This document shows positions 1-11,300 of a stretch of DNA of 64,000 nt, piece after piece; the first letter of the stretch is position 1; the number at the start of each line of letters is the position of its first letter. Source of the DNA: Hyposmocoma kahamanoa (lineage: Eukaryota > Arthropoda > Insecta > Lepidoptera > Cosmopterigidae). The position numbers and the translations under genes were made by a program. The stretch spans positions 4,117,720 through 4,181,719 of the forward strand of contig NW_020653718.1 in assembly GCF_003589595.1 (NCBI RefSeq). Direction: 5' to 3'. The notes beneath the pieces are model-generated. The model worked only from the letters and a program-made list of their open reading frames with translations, made no database searches and was not told the origin of the DNA.

Positions 1-109
1 TGGCTTTATTGATTACAGGGCTTCTCTAGTGTTTGGCACTGTAGGTAGATATCAAGGCTTTTGAATGCTCAAGACCCTTGTTCTGTAGTCACACTTCTCG
101 GGAGAGATG

Positions 110-350
110 TGTGCTCTCATTTAGCAGAGTGAGCTTTGCCAGGCTGTATCCTATCCCTATGAAGGGTTCGTGTCCAATAAAGGTTTCCTAGCACCAGCCT
201 TTTCAGTTCATCCACTGACTCATTAGTCTCGACGTCAGAGTGGCCTGGAACCCAGCGCAGGACCACTGTATTAGATTCCCCGAAAGTAGTCAGTATATTT
301 ACAGTTCTCTACTAATAGTAGATAGATAATAGAGCCGCTTGACTATCAGA
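110..350 (-). mobile_element. LINE fragment, RNase H domain relic
   Basis: Read on the minus strand, the segment contains DSQAAL (about 330-347), then a stop-interrupted stretch, then VLRWVPGHSDVETNESVDEL (about 205-270). This matches the RNase H domain of R1/I-type non-LTR retrotransposons, where the family motif is close to VPGHS-(V/E)-x-N-E-x-AD. Stops and a frameshift show it is dead. No other part of the element is visible. Confidence 0.65.
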
Positions 351-370
351 GTATGTAAATAGATATACTT

Positions 371-2220
371 GTCAACATAACCTCTCTTCAGGTTAAAATC
401 CGCACAATATACGCAACTTAGAAAGTAAAGTCATGCCCAAGGTGCATGTCGCCACAGTGCCGTCTTCTCAATTAAGAAGTAACGAATTTCCCACTATGCT
501 ACCACCGCTCTCCGTGCTCGATCTAGCAAATACGTTGCCATGTTATACTTCTTATGGGTTTGATTCAGGAAATAAAACATTTTCACTCTTAAAATAACGT
601 AATTTTATTTTCTTTGAAAAGATAAAAATTAAATCAATTTGTTTTATTGCACATTGCGAGAACATGTGTTTTACAATTCCTCTGTAAGTATAGAAATAAT
701 AAAATTGATGTAGGAAATAATAAAATGTTACTCAGATTTCAATGTAGAAGGTTTACTTGCTATGCGCGTTACTAGGAAAGATTACAGCGGCCCAACAGCT
801 CTTATAAAGTAAGGAAATTGTACAGACAATTAGAACAAGTCCTAAGTAGAGGTACTTGCCATTGTGATCTTTTGGCCAATTGTAGAAAAAGTGTTGCGAA
901 ATTGTTGTAAAACAGTTGCAACCAAAACAAATCTTACCAAAACTATAATTAAACTTACTTTTTAATTACAATCTTACGGTATTTATTGGAAATCTCAAAA
1001 ATCATATTTTCCTGAGGCCTGCAAAAGAACAAAGGCGTATCTATGTAAACATTTAGCACATTTATTCACACGAAAAATATAAACTTTGCAAGACAACACG
1101 CCTGAATTGAATCTGTTCTGCATAATATTATATTTCTCTACTTATGCAAAGATTAAGTTGTTGTTACTTAAAACTTATTTCAAAGTAGAAACTGGCAGAC
1201 TGAACCCATCTTATTCGTGTTTCAAATTAACTTATTGCACACAATGCAGTGTGGTTGGTTTTCAAGTTCACATAATCGCTTCGCAGTTATACAATATTTT
1301 TGTGTCAAACACCAAAATTACCCTGTTCGACTATCCCGTATCATTATTATATACATAACATTCCAAATAGTCATTTCTGGTTACAGAAATGGTACTGGAC
1401 CGTGTCGTTCCCTACCTTACATCGTTTATAATATCAATTATTAATTCTCTATCTTAACATCTAAAGAAACAAAAGTATTGAAAACATTTTGATCGCAAAA
1501 ATCACACAATTCTTTAGTATTTAATTAAAAACTGTAAATGATTTTACATTCTAGAAAAGTACAAGATCTATATGTATAATAAAAAAAAGAGTTAATAATC
1601 CGAGATCTGGAAGACATTATAAAATATTTCAATGCATCTACTTTTTAGAATACTTTCCATTCAAGCAGAAGTGAGCCGATTGTCAAGATTCAAGTTGTAC
1701 TTGAAGAAAATAACATGTAATAGAAGCAACTTAATCTACGCTCGTGGTTCTTACTACATACACATGCTCGTGGTGAAATCAATCAAAATCCTATTTTGAT
1801 GGTGTTCACTTCACTCCGGTTGCAAGACTTTCAGAGCACACTTTAAAAAGTTGAATTACACTGAACGTCACAAATTTCACACTTCTGTCTGTCTGTTCTT
1901 GTTCGTAGTAATTCCGCCAAAACTAGCACTATACAACACTGAGAGAGACTTTTGTTTCGCACCTTGTGATCCATTAAATAATAAATTGGGTGTTACAAAG
2001 TTATTTTGACATTATGCTCGTTGCAATTTTTACGATTGTGTTTTCGAGAACTGCCTGCATCCATTGCCGTCAGTAATATCCTATGTTTGTTCACTTTTAC
2101 ATCGAATTGAAACCACTCTTCGAAAGCTTGTTTTCGTGACCTCAAGTCTTTGTCGTAATCCTCGGGGTAACATGATAGTGGTCAACCAACCATTATCGTG
2201 TTGGGTATTCCTCATGCATT
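371..2220 (-). other. 3' flank and probable 3' UTR of dorsal
   Basis: AT-rich sequence after the dorsal-A stop codon with no credible ORF. Candidate minus-strand poly(A) hexamers (AATAAA, seen as TTTATT on the plus strand) occur near 641-648, 980-990 and 1059-1064. I cannot say which is used, so the transcript end is undetermined. Confidence 0.4.
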
Positions 2221-2397
2221 TTACATTCGGTCTAAGGTGGAGAGTTGATGGAACGAGTCCGTCAACTCGTGCGGACGTGAGTTAGGGTAGTTCAGCAGAC
2301 CGGACAACTCTTCAGAGTTCAATTGTATTTGCGCCAACTCTGCACCTTGGTTCAGGAGATTAGTCAGCGAGGCGCTGTTGGTTTCCATGTCTTGGAC
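2221..2397 (-). CDS. dl: dorsal coding exon 15 (A form, terminal)
   Basis: 58 codons plus TAA (2221-2223), entered after the acceptor CCACCAG at 2398-2400 in phase 0. It encodes the C-terminus, from VQDMETNSASL to QLSTLDRM, rich in Leu, Asn and Gln with spaced hydrophobic residues like a transactivation domain. Confidence 0.92.
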   Translation of the reverse strand, partial: VQDMETNSASLTNLLNQGAELAQIQLNSEELSGLLNYPNSRPHELTDSFHQLSTLDRM

Positions 2398-5300
2398 CTG
2401 GTGGAAAAATTACAATGTTACAAACCTTTGTTTTTTCATACAACTTTCTTATAATTTGTGCATTTGTTCTTAAACATTATCAAATTTCAGAATTATATGT
2501 ATTTTTAGTACAGGTGCCTGCATGCGTGTGCGCGGGTGTTTGTTAATTGTTGAAAAGGTAGCGAGGGCAAAGTATACCATGCTTCTGGTGTCATGACTCT
2601 CCAGAACTCGTGTCCAAGATTTCTCTTAGAGACCCTTAGGTTTAATTCACTTTTGTGCGTACCTATGGCCTCTTCGAATTTTCGGCGGAATGTAAATCTG
2701 TTACGTGCGCGTAATAGCATCAATGTATTGTCCAAGCAGGTTGATATTGACCATTTTAACACTAGTGTTGCATCGGTGACGCGTATTATTAGTGGTTTGT
2801 TTTTTGGCGAGTGGTAATTAGTGTAAAAAGTGTTGCGAAAATGTATGTAGTATAGTTAGTAATTATATAGTATAATTGAATGCTCATAACTTAATGTGTG
2901 TCTGTCGGTGAGGACCTATAATTGGTTTTCCGTTATTATTTAAGTTTTTACTCTGTAAGATAGCCGATGGTCTTCCAATAAGTTGAAATAAAATTAAAAA
3001 ACTTACCCACGGCCCTCTCCTTTTGTTGTGACGTAAATACTAACCGCGAAGTATGAAAACAAAAAAAAAACAAGTATGGCAAGGATGAAATTGACAGAGA
3101 TGATCTCACCTGAGGTAAAGGCTGTTGCATCATGTGAGGAGACACATTCCCCAAATTCGGGGAGACGTGTCCCACGGTGGGCGATACGTGCCCCATGCCG
3201 CAGCGCGCGTCCATCTGCGGGCCCAGCATCGGCGGCAGCCCCTGCAGCGGCGTCAGTGTCGGGCCCGGAGACAACACTTGCCCTTGCGGGGACATCACCT
3301 GTCCCTGCGGGGACAGTACCTGACCCTGCGGGGACAGTACCTGACCCTGCGGGGACAGTACCTGACCCTGTGGGGACAGCACTTGCTCGTGCGGCGACAT
3401 CACCCGCACGTGCTGGGGAGACATGGCTTGCTGCGGGGACATTACCTGAATCGTATCAATTTGTTGTTATCACTTGCTTCATGTAATCACATAAACATTT
3501 CGTTATTTATTATTTATTTATAATTATAGCAAAATTTACTTCCCACTACTTCACTTTTACTTTTTTTGGCACACCGCGGTTACCACGTGGTTACGGTGAG
3601 GCAAATTGAATTTTACTATTGGAACACATAAGAAACTATTCTTATGTGTTAAAAAATAACAGTTTTAAGATTTTATCATTTAATTAACATTAACATACAT
3701 AATCATATATTCTAATATATATATTTTGCAATGAAATTCACAAGAGCGTGACGTCCATTTAACGCTGGATATCAAGTTGCACGAACAACGTGAATGTTCT
3801 CTAACTCGATTACTTTCTAAGCTGTACAAAGAAAAGACACTTGTGGTACTAAGTCCCGGAAAGTTTGTGTGAAAATATGCGAGGGTTAAATGAAGAGGTC
3901 TCGTACCTGCGCCTGCGGGGAGAGCATGCCCGGCGAGTGCGCCATCGCCGGCGGCGACACGGCCGCGTAGGCGGGGCTCGGCCACGCCAGCTCGGGCCCG
4001 AACTGGTAGCCCAGGCCGCTGGGCCCCGGCACGTTCATGGCCTCCTGCACCCAGCGCTGCAAGCCCATGCCCGATTACTCGAACGAACATTTCGCGCTAC
4101 TTTCTGACAGTACTTCATTCTATTATAATTTATACTTCCGCGCTACTATATTCGACTTTATCTCTATGATTTTAGAGATTATTCAACAGTTCACATAACA
4201 GTCTGGAACTGAATCAATGAGTCTATTAATCATTCATCCTAATTGCTTCATGGCGTAGTGTCCATAACATGGTAATTTTATTAGTTTAATCTGTTTTTCG
4301 GTATGTTGTGATTATTTATGAGTACACTAGGTAATATTAAAATATTAGGGGTTAAAGTATGAAATTGCCGTTTTATTGCAATAGGTTCTTTGAATTTTCA
4401 TAGAATCTTCATGGTTTGAGGTTTTCGAATGAAACTTTTTTCAAATGGTTTCTGTGATTTTTTTTTTTTTTAAATTTGAAACATTTGGATATCGACTTTC
4501 AATTGTTTTTGTTATTCAATTTAGACAAGAAAGATGGATACTGCGAAAATTCGAGTGATTTTTGAATACGAGTTCCGACGCGGAACTAACGCGGCAGAAA
4601 CAGCCCGCAATATCAATGCTGCGTTTGGAGAGGGGTCTACTAATGAACGCACCGTGCGATTTTGGTTTAAACGCTTTCGTGATGGAAATTTCGACTTAAA
4701 GAACGAGTCACGAGGAAGACCGCCCACACAGGTGAATAACGATGAATTAAGAGAGATAGTGGAAGCCGATCCTAGTCAAACTACCCAGGAATTAGCGGCA
4801 TGGTTTAACGTTACCTTACCCACAATATTGACTCACTTGCGTCAAATCAATAAAATAAAAAAATACGAAAAATGGGTGCCTCATGATTTGACTGATCTGC
4901 AGAAAGAAACGCGTGTTGAAACTTGTGTTGTCTTGTTGAACCGGTACAGAAATGAAGGAATATTGGATCGAATTGTAACATGTGATGAAAAGTGGATTCT
5001 TTATGATAACCGGAAAAGAAAAATGCAATGGCTGACCCCAGGTCAAATGCCACAACAGTGTCCTAAAGCAAAACTTACCAATAAAAAGGTAATGGTAACT
5101 GTTTGGTGGTCTCAGCACGGTGTTATTCACTATAGTTTTCTCCGATCTGGTCAAGCAATAACGGCAGATGTCTATTGTGCCGAACTCCGAACCATGTTGA
5201 CAAAACTAGCAGTAAAACAGCCCCGACTCATGAATCGATCTTCACCATTATTGCTCCACGACAACGCGAGACCTCACACAGCACGAGAAACCATTTTGAC

Positions 5301-8300
5301 CCTTCAGGAACTGCAGTTAGAAACCATTCGTCATCCTCCGTATTCACCAAACCTTGCTCCAACGAACTACCATTTTTTTCGTGATTTGGACAATTATCTA
5401 CGTGACAAGAAGTTTTCTTCCCAGGAGGCAGTACAAAATGCTTTCACACAGTTTGTGCAGTCTAGATCGTCGGAGTTCTATCGCAAAGGCATTAATAACC
5501 TTCCCATTAGATGGCACCAATGTATAGATAATAATGGCAACTATTTTGATTAAATAAATTTGTTAAAAATTTAAAAAATAAACAATTTAGATTTTCAGTA
5601 CAAATCGGCAATTTCATACTTTAACCCCTATTATTAATGAATAATAAATTAATAATTTAGAATGCTCATAAGTTTTTTGTTATGTATTTTTGTTTTATAG
5701 GTGTTATTTTTCTTAGAAAGAAATTTTAGAGTCCTAAGTGTGTTTTATCAATGATGCATTCCACTTTATACACATTACTCATGAGCAGGAAAGAATAAAA
5801 GTTAATTGTATAACTTGACACTTTTAAATGTCGCGCCATATAAAAATATCGTGGGCGACGAGTGACCCGCTAAAAGATCGAACATATTTATGATCGAATC
5901 ATTTGACCCGGGTTATCAAAAATGATCGACCGACACAGGTCTAATACATACACACTAAAATTTATAGGAAAAATGTATAACATCGCATAAATATATTCGT
6001 CGAAGGCCCGCCATGGGGTACCGTGTCCCGGCGGAGGCTTCTCCGTAATTCAATGTTCTTTGTCCAAGGCATTATACAGTAAACGAATCGCATCACGGTA
6101 CTGTTTTGGGCACAACAAAGAAGAAAAGGAGACCTTTTTTCAAGTGTACCATTGGGTTAGAAGATTTTGTTTAGGAATTCATTAATATTATAACATTTTT
6201 TAAACATTTTATGATTTATATAGTTTTTTTAGTGTCCGTCAGGATGGCTGGACCGAACCAGATATACAAAATAAACTGTGCTCATTATTTACTACCCATT
6301 TTCATGTAGGTTAATGCCAATTTTCTACTATTTAGTACCTTTATTGGCATATTTTCTACCTTTTTCATACCATATTCTAAGCGCCTGCAAAAGCGTATTG
6401 TTAGCAATTACACGGAAAGGATAAACTGTCTTTTTAGAAGATACCTTTTGCAAAGGCGTTTTATTATCTTTTTAAAATAACTTTATATAGAAGCTTCCTA
6501 AAATAGTGAAAAAACGTATGTTTAGGTAGAAATTAGGTAGTAAATAGTCATATAAAAAAAGTAAATTATATACTGCTAGAACCATGAAAAACGTAAAGTG
6601 GTCCAGCCAACCTGACGTCAGAATGGCTGGCCACTTTATTTGTTTCATATTTCCTTTAGCGCAAAGGTACAAAATAAGTCAATAAAGGTACTCAATACTA
6701 GAAAATAGGTACTCAATAATGAGCACAGTTTGATTTGCTTTACTCGTTTGGTCCAGCCATCCTGTCGGACACGTTTTTTAATAGATCAGGCAATATGTTA
6801 TAGATTTTGGTGGCCATAACGTGTGGCAGATTTAATCTAGATCTGGGTGGAATTGATCTGTTTTTATGACGCAGTACGTATTCTAATTGAATATCTTAGC
6901 AGCGTTTAAAGAAACCTTGGTTTCTACAAATCTCAAAGACAAAGCGTAAATATATTGGGAATAGCTTTGGTTAGAAAAGCTTATTATTTGGACTCAGTTT
7001 TTCCACACTGTACTATGCTATACACGGAGGTTGGCGTCTTCAAGCCTTTCTCAGGCGCTGTGGAGGCGGAGCTATACTAGTAAGAAGTTGTCTTACCTGA
7101 ATTTGATAGGAATTATCCGGAACCTGCTCTATAGGCGGGAATACGTGATGTGGACTCGTCATGTGCATCGGCGACTTATCTGCTGAAACCGCAAAGAGTC
7201 ATATGATATTAAATTGGAATACTACATAAAGAACGATGCTCTTGCAATATTAATAGGAAACAATGTACATACATGGGGTGAACGAAGAGAAAGGCAGATA
7301 TCATAACTTAGCGGGTTAAGAAGCTAACAATTATTTATTTAACCCCAAACTTTTTTAAGGATATACCAGACTCGGCTCAGGACGTTACTAGATATCTTCA
7401 AAAACTAACACGATGATGAACCTTTATAAATAACTTGTTAATAAAATTGAGCGTTTCAACAAACAAGTTGTGACATCTAGTGGGGACACGCGGTACTAAA
7501 CTGCTCGAAAAGGTTAAGGGCGCGTTCCCATTATGTCGTAACATTTTATTTATCGTTGGATGACTGTCGCGTCTAGCCTATTCCCATATCACGACTATCT
7601 GTCGTGACTGTGTCGTAGACATTTATTTTATCGTTGGAACGATCGTCGTGTCTAGTTGTTACCACTAGATCGTGACAACAAGTTATCGGTTCACGGCAGC
7701 CACCTTGTTGTTTGCACGACAGAATCGTTTGAAATTGCGATTATTTGTCGTCACACTTTTTATCGTTACGTTTTATTTATCGTCGGACGCCTATCGTTCT
7801 AGCTCTTCCTATTGTCACGACGATCTGTCGTCGTAATGATAAAAAAGTCGTGAACGACAGTTAATCGTGTTGTTCTATGTGTGACAACTTCATTTAAATA
7901 TGATTATACATGCCACGGCACTTTAAACTGCTCGACGATCCAGTCGTCACGACATAATGGGAATGCGCCCTAAGATCCACAGTCACCACTACTGTTGGCA
8001 AATTTTCCGAATAGTTTCGAATAGCGTTAATTTTTGGAACATTTCCCGAAAAATGGAAAAATATAATTTAGAAAGGTCCATACTATTCTTCTACGTTTAG
8101 AAATATCTTTTAAAGTTTTATTTAGCGTTAACTAAAAAATAAACTTCTTTATAGTTATAAGCCACGAGAAAAACGAGATAAAAAAACCTTTTTACTGGCT
8201 CTATCGTTTCTGTTCAATAACTTCTAACTTTTGACTCTTCAATAAAACTTTACGGATCACTCACCGCTTGGTTCCGATTTGATCGGCTTCCGCTCCTGGC

Positions 8301-11300
8301 CCCATTGAGACCCTGAAACATTGAACAATATGAATATATGCCTCGTAAATCAAATTATCGGCAAATAGAAAACACAATACACACTAAAAGCTTATAATGT
8401 GTAGGAAACTTAGCAACTGGGTTCTCATTCTAATAATTAGACAAATAGAAATAGAGCCCTTTTCTAGTTTCATGCCGTGACAAGTTACTAATCGAAAAGT
8501 AGTCGTTTAACAACTTTCAATATCATGGCACCTACTCAAGAAAAGGACTCGATTATTTTTACACACAAAAAAAAGGTTAAATTTGACATGCAAAAAAGAA
8601 AAAATAACAAAAACAGAATCGCCTATTTGTAAAAATAATTTCAAAATATGAACGTAGTCATTCATGCACTTAAACGCCAATTTTGGTAATTTACAGCTAT
8701 AATAATATGCATATGTCGCACCCTCTCTTCACAAAGAGCCGTATCTTACATTTTTGACGTACCTTATAAACAGTATATAGAATACTCCTATTTAAGTTTA
8801 AAAAAAAAATCTCGATAGAGGAATCTACGAACAGCTCATAATGTGGCTAAATGGAAATAAAGTTGTGAAATATTGTCTTAATGTTAGTTACGGCGGTTGA
8901 TCAGGAAAGGGGCGACGTGTTTGAAAAATAAAGAGAAACAAGCTTGGAAAATTATGATATAACCGGTGTTAACAAAAATATAAAAAATAAATACACAACC
9001 ATGCCACAATCTCAGTATTCGTACCTTTTACACAATTTCGAAGATTAAGGGTAACGCTATGCTTGTGTGATAAGAATAAAAAAACATTTTTTTTTTAAAT
9101 TATTATCGTATTCGTATATAATTTCTGCATACTCAAGCTTTGCTTTCCCGGACATTTAGAAAGTATAAAAATGTAAAAATCTACTGGCTTGAGTTTTCAA
9201 GCTAGTTGCAGAAAAATATACACAAAAATGTTTCTTTTCTGCAGCTCACTTTTACAAAAAAGGAAGCATTCTTATACTAAATAGTATTTTTACACTATAT
9301 TTGATAATAGCATAATGTTTTCTAAAGTTACATTATGTTTATAAAATTTTAAGTTTTTCGTAAAGTTTTCATTATAAAGATATGTTTTAATTCTGTTAAC
9401 TTGTCAATGTTGTACATTAATGCAAATGTGATGCAGAAAACGTAATAATATGTGATAACCTTTACCCACTTTTAACCATAGTTTAAAAAATTAACCATAT
9501 TGCTTTGCACTGTGCCAATCACTAAATAGATTTTATGACGATACTTAAGGCAGTTTCACACGGCCCGTGTTTTCGAGGTTCAAAGGGCCGCTCGAACGTT
9601 CATTTGAATGATTAGTATGGATCGGTAAAGCGAATTGCGTAGTACATTCAATTCAACAAAATCTTGATAACTTATCTCGACCTGTTCTTGTTGAATGATA
9701 ACACCCAGAAGCGGTGTCTTTTCTTCTTATTTTTGTTAAGTAAGTTGTATCCACTGAACAATACAAAGTGGTTGCAGAAACAGCTATGCGTTCTTCACAT
9801 GACATTTCCGAATGGCAGCTCAAACCAGATTAGAGCTCTCGACACACTCCAGAATACGACTCGCCCATTTAATTAATCGGGGCGAAGCGGAGCGGCCTCT
9901 GAAAAACGGGCCATGGGAAGCCAGCATAATACTTATAAAGTAGGTTTTTTTTTATCAATTATGTCAATTGGACAACGATAATTTATTCTTATTGTAATTT
10001 CAAAATGCTCTTTCTCTTCACCAACTGCTGTAACTAACAATATGCGAATTGCTCCGGGCGACGAATTTTCGGTTTCCATCTTAAACAGTTAGTAGGTATA
10101 TGACGATTAATGGAAAATGTTCGCTTCTGAAAGCTGTAACATCGTATCGTCGTTACGACAAAAAATATCAGATATGGCAGCTGGTGATGAGAAGAGTAAC
10201 ATTGTATTATACGCAGATTCGCCGGATTTACCTCTTAAAGTCGATTGAGGAAAATAAAAAGGCCTTGAATACGCGCACACATACTTATATGGTTATATTA
10301 ACTTAATAATATTATTCTTATTGACACGAGAGGTCAAACAACTTTTAATCTTATTTTAAAGCGTTCGCTATACGTTATGTATTGTGTGATATAATTATTA
10401 CTCACTATTTCACGGACCTCTAATTAATTTCACATAAAAAGATGAACACAACAAAGTTATCGATTGTCTTAAATAATTGAAAACGGTAATGCTGCTTATT
10501 CTAATAAAGAAATGGTACCCACCATTTAAAGCGCAAAGTAGAAAAACAAAAAAGTATGCGCCTACACTGGTGGCAGACAGGTGTGACATACTGCATGTAA
10601 TTAAATGTGTAAATAACTATATAAGTAACTTTTGCAATTTTTAGTGACTGAACTCGTCGGTTATCCTAAACAAGAAAAAATTCAAGATTTCGAATAAAAA
10701 CAAGGGGCACCTGTAAGGCAAAAAAATATTAGGTGCACCCTTTCTTATTAAGACGTCAGAATACTCCAAAATAACGACGAAACTTAAAAGGAGAACTGTT
10801 TACTGGAAGTGTTAATATGTTTTTTAAGGTTCAGTGTACCTTCTTCAAATCTACAGTGTTTATAGACTCAACCAACAGCGTCAAATATCTGCCAATACGT
10901 ATGGTTAAGCGAGCATCACACTTGGCGGTCACAAAAAGAACTAAAATGTGTCATAGACAAAAGAGGAGGTACTGGTCCACCAATAAATAATGTACGTACT
11001 AAAAGGTAGGAAACTACAAGAGAGCTTGGTTCTCTTCAAACACACATATTCATACAATCAAGTATTCGAAGTAAATACGGACGACACATATAAATATGTT
11101 TATACATATAGGTGTAATAAAAACATCTAATCATATTAATAAATTGAATCTAGTTATTGTAGTTGTGATAACAAGAAACAAAGCGCAAGTAAAGTTGGTT
11201 CCACATACAAATTTCCTATACGACTGGACGCGTTTTGTATGAGGAAGCAAAGGTTTCAGTACACCCTGTATATGACGGGTTTTGTACTCATTTAAACAAA

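Noticed and set aside
3076..3523. Plus-strand ORFs over the repeat exon
   Set aside because: Antisense readings of the 21-bp repeat; the minus frame has splice sites and fits dorsal.
4521..5384. Short ORFs antisense or out of frame to the mariner transposase
   Set aside because: Shadows of the 339-codon transposase frame.
4534..5553. Mariner transposase as a domesticated host gene
   Set aside because: It lies between perfect TIRs with TA duplications and has no fusion exon, so an ordinary insertion explains it.
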